Part shown: in pieces, positions 1 through 11,800 of the stretch | How positions within the stretch are numbered: the stretch's first letter is position 1 | How the letters are laid out: every line of letters begins with the position of its first letter | Assembly (NCBI GenBank): GCA_024336345.1 | Contig: JANFOG010000009.1 | Coordinates: 682,001 to 746,000, forward strand | Length of the DNA stretch: 64,000 nucleotides | Source of the DNA: Mariannaea sp. PMI_226 | Taxonomy: Eukaryota > Ascomycota > Sordariomycetes > Hypocreales > Nectriaceae | Direction of reading: 5' to 3' | Translations under genes and position numbers: made by a program | Notes under the pieces: generated by a model | The model's database searches: none | What the model saw: the letters and a program-made list of their open reading frames with translations, nothing else | Told to the model about the DNA's origin: nothing

Positions 1-543
1 GTCGGTAGCCAAAGCCGAGGGCTGGTTCGCTTCAGGACAATGTTGCATGGAATCTATGATTATTGGGTCAGTGTCAACTTGTCTTGAAATATAAAACTTG
101 GTGTTTGCAATTAGGTGTGCACACCTCAAAAAGAACGTATCCAATGAAATAGAGTGTCAATCCTGTTAAATACTGGTTTCCACCTACACAAGCACAGATC
201 GTAGTCAGCAGTTTGAGCAATATGTGATCGTTGCACTAGGGCATGCTGCTCCGGCTTCCGTACTCATATGAAGGTCATCCACCATGCCTTCGATTCGTGC
301 GTTTCCAACTGCATTATGTGTTAGATCGTTTCAATATCACACTTATATTGTGGTAATTCTTTGGTAGATCTCACCATTGCTGCGGTCCAAAAAGGATAAA
401 AGATAAAGGATCCCTACGGCTGGGAGCAGTTTGGCATCAATCTTCCGCAAGAGGCGCTTCTCGTTGGCTTCTGTGTTAGGCAAGACAATGGCGGACCCGT
501 CACTGAGGTCCTGGGGATCCTCAGTCACCTTGGAGTCGGACAT
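1..543 (-). CDS. MFS transporter, ACS (allantoate/nicotinate-type) family, 5' part only
   Basis: This is the N-terminal part of a major facilitator transporter that runs off the left edge. The ATG is at 543. I read four exons on the minus strand: 543-375, 308-264, 183-125 and 53 to the edge. The donors are GTGAGA, GTACGG and GTGTGC, and all acceptors end in AG. Joined, they give a soluble N-terminus, then LLPAVGILYLLSFLDRSN at the first membrane segment, VGNARIEGMVDDLHMSG, NQYLTGLTLYFIGYVLFE and IPCNIVLKRTSPRLWLPT. This is the usual start of fungal anion:cation symporters of the Dal5/Tna1 kind. Only exon 1 looks open, so the gene could be mistaken for a fragment, but reading continues cleanly through three introns. 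The substrate cannot be told. A second ACS-type gene follows at 1449-3145 on the same strand. Confidence 0.85.
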
Positions 544-1448
544 CTTAATGGACTTGCAGATTCGCGCTGCGAAGATGGCCTGTAACAATACAACAGGAGC
601 TGCAGGAGTATGAGAGAACAGAGCGGCTTTTGATCCGGAGCAAAGGAAGGAGTTTCAGATGCAATTAAATACTACAAATCTACACGCGCCATGCTAGCAT
701 ACATGCAAAAACTGAATATTGCGCCATCCACCCCCCAACTCAACAATGGTGCAAGTTATCTATGCCTGTCCTGCTCATTGGGGTCCGCCAAACCGATAAA
801 ACTGTTATATCAACCAAGAACCCCGCTTAGACGGACTTTTTGTTCTCTCAAATAAAAGAGCCATAATCTCACACAGCTCTATCTTGCGTCTTTCTCTGGC
901 CGCTTTTTTGCGAGGCTTGGGCCCAGATAGGTAGAGCGTGGTCGTTGAAGCCCGTGACGTGAAATGTCGTGATGAAGGCCTGGCCTTTCGTGCTTACGGA
1001 CTGTCCAATGACAGCCTCAGGTTGGGACGACTAAGCAGTTATCTAGCCATAACACCCCACACGAGGAAGTGCCGCTTCGGCACTAACACAACAACAACGT
1101 GGGAGAGCAAGCCAAGCGAGGTGGCGCTATTGTCTTGGGTCATCATCTTGTTTCTCTACTGCGTAATCCCTAGTTAAGTAAATTTATTCTTGGGTATCTT
1201 ATAAAGTGCTCTATCGGAGCTCGCACGACGTGAACCGCCGGAAATGCAACTAGGCGCCCCTTGCCTTTAACTAACCGCTGTTCAACTATCCATCCATCCA
1301 TCCATCCATCCATGCTTGCTTGATTACTTGCTTGGCTTTGCTGATTACTGCTGCCCACTTAGGTCTGCATTGAAAGAAAACCCATGCCACTCATCTTGGA
1401 GCGCTGCGCTTCTTCCAACTAAACTCCAGCCCAGAAGAAAAACCAGCT
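544..1448. other. Intergenic, between two tandem MFS genes
   Basis: This stretch holds the promoter side of the left-edge transporter and the 3' flank of the next one. A tetranucleotide (ATCC) run lies near 1288-1312. I see no convincing coding frame. The short open stretches have no family resemblance. Confidence 0.6.
1288..1312. repeat. (ATCC)n microsatellite
   Basis: About six perfect copies of the tetranucleotide lie 140 bp beyond the stop codon of the MFS gene at 1449-3145. Confidence 0.9.
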
Positions 1449-3145
1449 TTAAAGCATGTATCGGAATCCCTGCTTCATCCGCAGGGCCTCGTCCGTGTTC
1501 TCCATGACCTCTGCCCGAGCTGTCTGCTCAGCGACATCCCGGCCCGTCTCCCAGGCCGACTCGCCCGCCTCCAGCTTCTTGTTCAGGCTGATCAGGATCA
1601 TTCGGAACGCGTATGTGCCCAACACTGTGACGCCGAACATGGCCAGGACGATACCATAACTCTTACGGTATCCATTTTCCTTGAGAGCCCAGACGTACGA
1701 GCCAGCCACGTTACCTAGTTGGCCGAATCCGTTGACCATGGCAATTGCAACAGCACGCTTCGCTGGCGGCCGAGGGAACGACGAGCTGATCCAGGAGTAA
1801 AAGGTAATATATCCTGCATAGGAACTGGTCTGTAGGAATAGAGCCAGGTAGCGAGCGGCGACGTTGAGCGTGGACATGCTGATGATGAAGCCAACCATCC
1901 CAACGAAAATTGGGCCTACAATATGCCAGAACTATTGATCAATGTCAGCGATTGTTTCTCTCTCCTTTACAGTTTTGGGTATCCATGGATGACAAACCCT
2001 TTCTTGGGATCTATCAGAGTGCCATGCAACGAGTAGCGACACAATGCACGAAAACACCCACGGAGGGGCACTCATCAGCAACGTTGGCACGTAGCTGAAC
2101 CCGAGGGTTCCAGTGAGACTTGGCTGCCAATGGAGTTAGTACACTGAAAACATAGCCAGTACCCCGGTCTCTCCATTGATCCAGTAATACTTACGAAGAA
2201 TGCATTGAAGGATAGGCCGACGATATATGCAATAAAGGTAAGAACCATCAGGTAGATCTTCACGTCCTTCACCGCTAATCTCAATCCATAAAAGACATCA
2301 TGCTCCTTCGAATCGGCATCGGCTTCGCCAACGTCCTCAATCATTCGCAACTGTGCCACCTGACGCTCCTCCTCGGTAAAGCCTCTAGAGTTGTGAGGCA
2401 GATCAGGCAAGATGAATGCGGCGGAGATGGCCACTACCATGGTCACGGACCCTTCAATCCAGAAGAGCCACCGCCAAGCTGCGTGGCCCAGAGTACCCTG
2501 CATGTTGGAAAGCACGCCGGCAGCGACAAGGGCGGAGAATGCGTTGGAAATGAGGTTGCCACAGAAAAGGATGGCATTTCTCTTGGTCAGCTCCCGTCGC
2601 GTGTACCACTTGGAGAGGATGAGAAGAGCTCCCGGCAGGAAGGCGGCTTCGACAAACCCCAAAAAGAAACGGATCATGACCATGCCGGCAAAATTATGAG
2701 CATTGCCAGAGAGAGTCGAGATTAGTCCCCAGAGAAGCATAGCGGCGGAGATGTAGAGAGATGGGCGTTGGATTCTGTTGATGAGCATGTTGCTAGGAAT
2801 CTGCATGAGAATGTATCCGACGTATAGAATGCTGAGACACGTCGCGTATTGTGTGTCGCTGAGCTTCAAGTCATCCTGAAGACCCTTCAGCCGAGCTGCG
2901 GCAATATTGTTGCGGTCCAGATAGTTCATGATGTAAATAAGTACGAACAGGCTGCACCGCGCATCGAGCTTGCGCTTGAGGCGTTTCTCAACAGCCTTGC
3001 GATGCTCAGGGTCCATTCCATGATGCTGAGGATTGACGAGGTGGTCGTGTGTCCGGCTGTGTGAGTCGAGGCTGGCCTTCACTCCGTCAGATCCCCCATC
3101 GGAGCCATGCCCAGGCCCGGCTTCGGGCGTTGTTATCTCGGTCAT
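1449..3145 (-). CDS. MFS transporter, ACS family (allantoate permease-like)
   Basis: A 12-segment major facilitator of 519 aa in three exons: 3145-2195, 2123-1998 and 1931-1449. Intron 1 has donor GTAAGT, branch CTAAC and acceptor GGCAG. Intron 2 runs from GTTTGT to CAATAG. Both are in phase 0. The ATG at 3145 gives MTEITTPEAGPGHGSDGG. A TTG four codons upstream is not a likely start. Family marks are a hydrophilic N-terminus, LDARCSLFVLIYIMNYLDRN at segment 1, DTQYATCLSILYVGYILMQIP, and the RFFLGFVEAAFLPGALLILSKWY stretch around segments 4-5 (shown here only in part), followed by RRELTKRNAILF. After intron 2 the frame continues as RFWHIVGPIFVGMVGF. The protein is expected at the plasma membrane carrying small organic anions or amides. 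The exact substrate is unknown. Confidence 0.93.
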
Positions 3146-5584
3146 AGAGCGCGACAAAAGCGTACTGCACTGCCGAAGTGTACGAAGTACTCCGCTCTTG
3201 AGGAAGAAGAAGGGGGGGGAGACGAGAATGAGGACGATGACGAGGTGAAGTTGGAATGGGTCTCGTTAGGGGTTTATAGTCGCCGTGCTTAGTACCAGAT
3301 GATGGAAGCGGTGAGTTGACAGTCCAGTCCTAATACCAAACAACCAGTGTCACGGCGCGGACAGGAGTTATCTTTGTCTCTCAAGATGGGTCCAAAAGCA
3401 CCCTGTTAATATCCCAGAGTTCTCCCAACGATCTTGTCAATACTTGACGGGGGCATCATTGCCGGGGTCACGCCAAAATTTCTGTTCCATCATAGTCGAG
3501 GCGAAATTGGCGGGGCTGGGATCTACAGCAGGGTAGCACTGGCGTAGAGTACTGTAATTTGTACTCCATCCATTTCTCGCAGCCAGTGAATCTTGTAAAG
3601 TAATACTTACCTATTGAGAACGACATTTTCCCCGCCAGTTGGGTAATAGCTTCATCACCAAGTGGGCAAGGCTGTGGCCAAAACATAAGCCGGGAATGTT
3701 ACCGGATGCAACTCCAGCTTCACCAGTGCTTTTATCCGCGGGGTAAAAACTTCAAACCCCCCCGTTCGGTCGGGTGCCTTGTGGGCGATCTACAGCACCT
3801 TATATGTATTCAGTCATGGCCTCAGAAGCCGGGCCGAATCATGGTTGCGGGGGAGCCTGGAATCGTGTCATTACCGCCCGCCACGCCATCTCCGAGCATG
3901 GGACACTGGGTAGAGAGTGAAACGTGCCGCTATGGGCTTGGAAGTGGCAAGGCTCATATTACCCGCCCATGTTGATGGCTAATTTAGCCAGCCTATTACG
4001 TGTCAGTAACATCAGCCGTCAGCCCCGTTTCGGCGGTTGAACGACAAGAGACTCTGCGATCTGCAGACTGCAATCGCCTTCTGGGTGCATTCAGACCCTG
4101 GCGAACAAGAATCCACCTTCTGGAAATATTCTAGTTTGGTCAAGAACGCAACGAGTACATGAGTTGACTCGGCCTGATTTTACTGGCCTTGTGCCATGAT
4201 TGCTTTGCTACAGGTGTAGGAAGCCTCTTTCGCCTACCACCCCGGAGGCGGAAAGCAGGTTTTGTGCGGCTCCGTGAGAAGCGGAATACAAAAATACAAC
4301 CGCCCCCTTGCACGCTTCTCTTGCGTGGCGCACTCTGGTGAGCGGATACCGCCAACGAGAAAAGCCCTGTGAAGTCAGTTGAGTGGTGATGTATAGACAT
4401 TGGCTATAGTTCCATAGTTTGGTGCCTCTGTGTACAGTAGATATTGGCTGAATTAATACACTCCAACGGAGACAAAGTTGAGCCCATCTCTGATATGATT
4501 TGTTTCCCCTGGTGAAGCCTCTTTTATATGCCCAGGATTGGATATCATTATATGAACGATGTTTTCTCGGCCACCGCAAAAAATCCCCCAAGGTTCCGAT
4601 TCTATCCTTTGTGATTACCTACATAGCTACGGCTATAACATAAAGGGATGATTGGCTCTCAAGTTTGAGATCATCCTTGATGCCTTGACCGCGTGTTATA
4701 GGAGGGTGCCTTCTAACACTTTAATGTCTCTCTCCTTCTAGAATTTCGTGTTTCTTTATTTAATTCCATGTTCAAAGACTTGCCGTTCTCCATACCTAAT
4801 TGAGGTGTAGCCCTCCTTTCTCATCAAATGCGCCGTAAACGATCCGGTCTTTGGAACACGATTCTGTTCAACCTACAGAGTATATGAATCACTGCTATTA
4901 TCGGCTCAACCCGAGTTGGCATTACAGCGAAGGTACTGAAGCCGTATTTCAATCCCTCCCCCGGGATGAAATAAAATTGTTACATCTCCGGGTAGAATGT
5001 ATTAGCCAAAGGTCATATGGAGGTGGACTGGACATGTAAACTGATATCTCAGAGGAACAACGTGGAAGATGACATTAATATTCATGACATTTGGACTACA
5101 CTACAAAATGAGTTACAATTTGAAAAGACCAGTGAGGAGAGTGAGACTCATTGGTTCTTCGAGACAATGGTACCCGAACGGGCGGCTTCTGGGTGATCGA
5201 CGAGACTCAACACCCAGAACTAAACTTCCTCTCAAATTACCGATTGCTTTCACCCAAAACGCGTTTAAACAATGAGTTACGGCAGTAAATTGCATGATGG
5301 ACTTGATCATTATTGTCTCTAATAGCACATATGATTAAAAGAAGAAGGAGATATACGATTCGCGATTTATTCAAGCCAGATTCTTTAATCTATCAACAAA
5401 AACCGAAAAATTAAAAGACATATCAAAGGGAAAGAACACTATGATGAGAAATGGAAAGACGAGAAAACATCCAAAAAGAAAAAGAAACCTATCGCATAGC
5501 AGACGTGCAAATACCAAGGGTCATCAGAGGATACCTTAGCTTGAAGACAAAGAAATGCATCAATCCCTGTGTTACCATCCTCGC
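3146..5584. other. Intergenic, no gene seen
   Basis: About 2.4 kb between the MFS gene and the FTA2-like gene. It includes the promoter of the MFS gene, with GA/CT-rich stretches near 3190-3245. Open stretches such as 4208-4591 on the minus strand have erratic composition and no recognisable motif, so I call none of them. Confidence 0.6.
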
Positions 5585-6928
5585 TTACAGCAGATTGAAC
5601 TCCGGTCTCGAACGAGCATCAAGGGCAGGACCGGTACGACTCCACGGAAACAACAGACCATCGACTTTGTCCCATGCGAGACACCACCTTCCTTGCTTCA
5701 TTTCTCTGAAGTTGCCATTATAGTACCACCTCGGAGGGTGATTAAGAAGCCTTCGACGGTTCTTTGCTGCCCGTCTATCGGATCTCCCGCGGCGATGGCC
5801 ATGCACTCCAACACAGGATGGTATCTCTTGCTCTTTCCCAGACCCATCGTTCTCCGCAACGAGAACTGGACTCTTCCAGTCATACAGTCTTGGATCCGTG
5901 GCCGCAAAAGCTCTGTCCCGGTGTGGCATGCTCCTTAAGTTGTACTTGCTCCAATTAAGAAGGCAATATATCTGATTAGGATAGCCAGAGACTGTGACCT
6001 TGTCTTTCGGAGACCCCATTCCGTACACCTCCACTTCACGGTTCCAATAATCCACCATCTCATCGAAGTCAACGTAGTCAGCCACCGTTCGCACAAAGGT
6101 TTCATGCTCCATGGCAGTTTTCATGGCAGGGGTGAGCGACGGATTGAGCTCAGGATTCGTGACAAAGTGTGGTGTGGTCATAGTAGTACTGAAGTCAGCA
6201 ATCTTTCCGTTGACGTACTGCCGAATATCAGGGTCGATAGAGAAGATTCCAAGCTGGTGAAGATGATGGATGTCACGCTTGATCTTTTTCGCAAACTTGT
6301 TGTTCAACTTATCCTGAGTCCCGCATTCTTTAAGAATTCCCCGGATGGGCGGGAGTTTCCCATCTTTGCCACGGTTTTCCCCGCGTACATCATAACATCC
6401 GTCCGCCTCGTACTCGCCATTAAAGGTCAACGCAAGTCCTGCGTCTTTGAACTGATCTCTCATGATTTGCTCGTGCTCATCGTCGAGAAGAATATAACCG
6501 AAGCAATCCGTTGCGAGTTCGGTGTGGCCCGATTCTTGGAGTCGCCCAAAGGCTCTGCATTCCGCATAAAACGGTTCCGAGTATTGGCAGATTGTTCCAA
6601 GCGTGTCTCCGGTCCATTCTCCTTCATTCCAATCTGCGGGTCCATAAAAGCAGTCGGGCGTGACAAATCTGAACTGAAAGTGTTGTTGTCAATAGCTGGT
6701 GGCAGGCAACGTAGGATTAGGGTTGCCACTTACAAGCTTCAATGCGTAGATGTCTCCCAGGATTTTGACCTTGAATACTTGGGAATGCGACCCTTGCCCA
6801 AGGGATTCAATGAATTCGATCTTCTGGGGGCCTTTGAAGTCAAAGGGTTTCAGCTTTGGACCGTCGCAGAGCGGTAGCGGAACCAGGTCTGCGGGGGAGT
6901 CGGGCATTTGTGGATACAGGTCGGGCAT
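5585..6928 (-). CDS. FTA2-domain (Sim4 kinetochore-type) kinase-like protein
   Basis: Two exons, 6928-6734 and 6673-5585, are joined over a 60-bp intron (GTAAGT to TTTCAG), giving 427 aa. The order of motifs matches the fungal family annotated as kinetochore Sim4 complex subunit FTA2: LPLCDGPKLKPFDFKGPQKI, then FIESLGQGSHSQVFKVKI and IYALKLFRF. After the splice come TPDCFYGPADWNEGEWTGDT and a late HPPRWYYNGN. The glycine-rich loop (residues 43-54) and Lys64 look like a protein-kinase nucleotide pocket. Residues 204-227 (HQLGIFSID...NGKIADFS) look like a worn catalytic loop and DFG segment, lacking a normal HRD-Lys-Asn. Members of this family are common multi-copy genes in filamentous fungi, so a kinetochore role cannot be assumed. 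The ATG at 6928 was chosen because the GTG three codons upstream is not a credible eukaryotic start. Confidence 0.8.
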
Positions 6929-7806
6929 TTTTGTCACTGAATTTTTTTTTCAGTATGAACAGTCTTGCAATTAATTGTGAAGATGGTAGGAAAGACTTGA
7001 AATTTTGAGTTGATGCTGGTACGAAGATCAAGAACGTGTCAGACCTGGCGGAGGAGGTCCCTTTATGCGTGGCAGGAGAGGGCCGCTCTGGATGGGGATT
7101 TCTTTCATCTTTGAGGCTACCTGCATGCTGCGAGCATTTCTTAGGAACATTTTGGTTATGCCTTCTGAATGCTGAGGACTTTCAGCGAGAATGCGTCTCG
7201 CACTCAAAGGGAATACACCATGAATGCTGAATGAATCATGTTAGTCAGCAAGCCCCCCAGGGGGGGGAGCAGGAGACAAAGAGGTTGCAGAGACAAGAAA
7301 CAGGGGCAATAACAAAGCATATTTACGCTGTTGAACGTTATACAATAGCTGTAGCGATGACATATGGATACAATTCGCTACTGGTCGTACTCCTTTCTTT
7401 GTTCTTTCAAGGGATGAAAGATACACACTTCCAAAATTGTAGCCTGCGCTCCTCGGTGCGTCCAAATATCGGGGCCACACCAATGATTACAAGGCGACTG
7501 AGAGCAATGAATTCAGTTGATATTAGTGGAGACATGATAAATATAAAGAAATATTCATGTCTATTTATGTATTGTAATCCTTCTTCTAGCCTTCCCATCC
7601 TTTCAGACCCCTCCCTTAAAAGTTTTTCTTCTCTGTTTTGCTAGGATATTTTACTTGAAGTGGGCTGGAGGGGATGGTTTTAAACTAAGGATGAAGGGGG
7701 TGAAAAAGAAAATCGATAAAAACACCTACAAAGGAAAGGTTGCACGAAAAGAAACAAAGAAAACACCAGCATCAACGCTTGTCATGGAGCGGCTCATGTT
7801 CGTTCT
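6929..7806. other. Intergenic, no gene seen
   Basis: Spacer of about 880 bp between the FTA2-like gene and the next minus-strand gene. A poly-T stretch lies near 6941-6950 and a G-run near 7261-7267. No coding frame is supported. Confidence 0.6.
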
Positions 7807-8807
7807 TTAGTTGTCGGGGAACATGGTCATGTAAAAGCTTTGGTCAAAAAGCCCAGCCAGGCTTGGTGCTTGCTGAGTTGCTGGGTCGGGTCGGATGAAT
7901 CCAGAATATCGATGTTTTTGTTGAAGATCCCCTTCCGGACCAAAGACTTCTTTCCACTCGTCAATCCGGTACATTTTCTCTGGGCTGTCTAGTTCTCTGT
8001 TCTTAGGAGAGGACATGGCCAACATAGACAGCCACCAGAGAGCAGGTCCGTCGTAAGAACTTTTGTTCCATGTCGCGACCATGGAATGGGCATGGCGCGA
8101 ACTCCAAACTGGTCATCTTGGCCCTTGCTGAAGCAGAAAACAGTCACATCCTTGTCCGTTTGGATGTATCCATACCGAGTGTTTGCTTTCTCGCAGAGAT
8201 TCGCCAACTGTTTGACTGGCCAGGAAATGTTCTTGGGAAGATCACCGCTCTTGAGGGCAGAGCTGTTGACTAGTTGGAGAAAGCTCGTACCGTTCCATTT
8301 CTTGCTTGTCCTGCCGAATCCGACAACAAGATTCTGAACGGGAAAGTCATCGAGCTTAATGAGATGGTCAAGTACAGATTGTCCGTGTTCCCCAGATCGT
8401 ACCGATACGCCAGGCAGTGGCACCCTAGGCACCTCCCTAGTTGATACAGACTGAGCCACGACGATTCCCGGACTCAATTCAAGTTGTTCCTGGGCATGAG
8501 TGAGCGTGGCGTCCAAGACTGATTTGTTCCAGTCAACCATTTTACGGATGTCAGGGTCGCTCGTGATTTGCAAATGGTCAGGCTCCGGATTGGTCCTCAA
8601 CATAGGGCAAGGGTCCATGGCCATTGGTGCATCAAGAATATGACCATAGCTTTCATTCAATGTGTGCAAGTTGAACTCATCCCATGTGTGGACACCTTCA
8701 ATGCCTGGCCAAGCCTCACTTTTAGTATTCTTAGTGGCAGTAGAGCGGAGGTCGAAGTTGTCTTTCGGTTCAGTGAGCACATGCCTAAGCGTGTGTTGGG
8801 AAACCAT
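7807..8807 (-). pseudogene. Conserved fungal protein of unknown function, broken by a frameshift
   Basis: The ATG at 8807 opens a 272-aa frame starting MVSQHTLRHVLTEPKDNFD and containing WPGIEGVHTWDEFN, DPDIRKMVDWNKSVLDATLT and MPIPWSRHGTKVLTTDL. That frame turns to nonsense near 8042 and stops at 7989. An overlapping second frame takes over with ALWWLSMLAMSSPKNRELDS and continues to a stop at 7807. The joined length is one base short of whole codons, as expected for a single deletion around 8040-8045. Reading TTDL directly into ALWWLSMLAM restores a continuous product of about 333 aa. I know this motif order from uncharacterised ascomycete proteins but know no function. It could be a true pseudogene or a sequencing error. 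An intron is unlikely because the overlap offers no suitable pair of splice sites. Confidence 0.65.
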
Positions 8808-11800
8808 GATGAAAGCTGGAGATGATCAGGGAGAAGTAAAGTGACTTGTGTTTACAAGACGGGTTGGCAACGGAGAGTGTTGGGTTTCAGTTTGACCGCG
8901 CGAGGCTCAGGAAACGTTGGTTGATGTTTGGGTGATGAAGTAAAGTGAAAGGGTTGATGAGGAGGAGGAAATGCGAGAATATCGATGGCGACGAGAGTCT
9001 TTATTTATAAAGCTGGGAGGGAATGATATTGGTCGCATGAGGTGCAAATGGAAGACGGTTGACTGACAGGGCGTGGGGAGAATGGCGGGGACCTGGTGAC
9101 GCAGGGCGAGAGAGTCGTGGTTTGCATAGTTGCTCAAGTGGCAGCTCTGATACCGCCATCTCCGTATACCTTGCTTCTCTGAAGTTTGTAATGGAGGGGG
9201 TGTGAAGGTTCAAAGAGAGGCCAAGATGCTTGCTTATCAAAAGGAAAGAATTCGGCAAGGCCGCTGCATTCTATTAGCTAGAGCTCCTAACTGAGTCCCC
9301 ACTGTGACAGGGTATGTCTGTTGATACAAGCCATCTGAGTGGTTTTGATCGTAAGGTCTAATATGTGACAATGGCTTTTCTTTTTACCCTATTCCCTGCC
9401 CCAGACCTCATATTCAACAGTCGGCTCTTGTCGTCATTCTAAGCTAGATGAGAGCCAACCACTATTTCAGAACGTACATGGGAAGGACGATGTGCAACCA
9501 AGCTAAGCAAGCTCGTCTCTCAAGAAATGTTCTAGAATTTTCTCTCCAATTCCTTACTACCAGAGGTCACAAATATCAGGTTTGTTGTTTGTTGGGGTCA
9601 CATATCACATCCATCCAGGCTGAGTGGCAAAGAGCAGCTCCCAGGGTTCCATTGTAGAACTCAACCAGTCGAAAAAAAAGAAAGGTCGATATTCGCACCT
9701 CCACCGGCCTTGTTTCTACTTCACCGCTAAAAGTAAGTATCTTGTACAGTAGTTGTGCTGGGGGCAGAGAAGCTGATTGCTACATTTTTTCCGTAGCCTT
9801 AGTTAAGTATTTCCTTTATCAAACTTGGGTAGGAAGAAAGGAGAAGAAGAAAGGAGTACATTGACAAATGCGTTGGAAGCTGAGGTCCAGTTAGTGAGGA
9901 TGCCAGGCTAATTTCAACAAGCTTGCTCCTACTGTCAATATGTCCTCTGTATAGAAATTATGCAAGGTGCTTGGAAAATGCCGAGTGTGTGGGCTTCCGA
10001 CATGCTTGGACACTATGTATTTTTGTCATCACTGTCCTACGTAAATTCCAAATGTGTATCGAACTAGTGAGAAAATGATTTCCCATGAATATAAAGTCTC
10101 CCGTATCTATGTCATCACTTCTAGCTTAACATAAGCCGTTTAGGAAGAGGACGTGAGATCTACTGTCTATCAGACTAGAGATAGAAGAGAGTTGAGCTTA
10201 TGGCTTTTCGATAACGAAACCATTGCTGTAGTATATCCCAGCCAATTCTCCCCAACCTTCTCACTCTTCAATAGCTGTGTGGATACCCAGCATAACAAAA
10301 AGTATCAAAGGCATGCACATCTTTGTGAAACCGCCGGCCCAGCGAGACTCAGCTGCCAGCCCATCCTTAGCAAGAACCAACCATTTCTTTGTATTTGCTC
10401 TCCCTAAATTTAGTGGTGGGGGTGAGTGATAGTGTTTCTAGTACACTGCTTGAGCCCAATACATCTCTTGGTAAATTGCCTCTGGGCAGCCACACTCGCT
10501 AGCTGAAACTACGGACGGCGACGTGCATAGCCGGTGGGAGAAACATTTCTAAGCGTCTCGCGCTCAGCACATGTATTTCTGAGAGGAATCAGCTTCATGT
10601 CCCTAGAACAGAGAATTACAATGAGTCAGAAGAAGCCAGAGTTTGTCGGAAATGAGTTGGGAGGGCAGAGATGTCAGCCACGGCTGCATCTTCAGCGGAG
10701 CTAATGGGGGTACTTGTTGGTTTGGCTCAAAGGGTTGAGAGATAGACTATCCAGCAGGATTTCAGGACCGCAACCACATCAATCAAACTTCCCGTCCTTC
10801 AGCTGGACTGTCCAAATCCATACCCTGCTAAGATGGTTGGCATAAAGCACCTGGCACAGCGCAACTCCGTCTGCCAGAACCAAGCTTCGACCGTCGGAAA
10901 ATCAAATGGTGGTCAGACCGGAAATGTGGCTGGCCATGGGTTCTAAAATACCACTTCTTCACGGCGATGATTACCAGGACTTCGTTTCGTTACCTAGTAC
11001 ATTTTTCTTTCACCTGGCTGTTGATTGGGCGGGCGTTGGGCGGATTGAAACCACCATATTCCTTATTCCTCCAGAGAGCGAAATCAACTCCCCCCTCCTC
11101 CATGCTTCTTACATTTGGGCCGCTACTGTCCCTATTTTCCTTCTAGCCTTATTCCCCACCAATTACCCTGCTAGATGATGGAAAAGTCACATCCTGGACA
11201 ACCAGATCGGCGGATCATAGTCCCCATCCATGTCGCCATGCATTTCAACTTTGATCTCTTCTTCCTTCTCCGAACAATCCACCTTCCGCAGCCTTAGCTC
11301 GCCCATCCCAACCATGCTTGCGGATCTTTTTGATTCTAAGGCATTTTTGACTGCATATGCCATGCACCCTACTGGCAGTTGCCTTGCCCACAAGACGGCA
11401 ACACGGGAAGCATTGTTTGTTCGCTCACTGATGAAAGCCCAGCAAGCCACCCGCCATCTACAGCGCCCGCAGTTTTGCCCCTAACGGCATTCCGCTGCAC
11501 GTATAGCCTGGGAAATAGGTGAGGATGAATGTGCCTATGCGGGTACCGCGGCACATCAGGACGAGAAGAAATACGGAGGCGATGAAAAAAAGGACGGACA
11601 GGATTGCCGACTTCAGCAGCCTAATTAGGTAGTATTTCTTTGCACCTTGAGAGCCGCAGACTTCTTGAACAAGAGAATAGACTATTATAACACTTTCATT
11701 CACATACTAGACTCTCGTGGCCTATATCGATGTAGAATACATGGTGGCATACACGCTATCGGAACCTTCGTCCTCTTCTTACCGGCATTTGGGTTGATGT

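Noticed and set aside
5698..5907. Apparent frameshift at the 3' end of the FTA2-like gene, with an alternative frame
   Set aside because: The main frame keeps the family-like HPPRWYYNGN and AWDKVDGLLFP stretches to its stop, so the alternative frame is chance.
6104..6877. 257-codon plus-strand frame opposite the FTA2-like gene
   Set aside because: It is the antisense of a well-supported two-exon gene and shows no family motif of its own.
11187..11703. Two neighbouring minus-strand frames, one with a hydrophobic segment
   Set aside because: No credible splice joins them, there is no family likeness, and there are equally long frames on the opposite strand.
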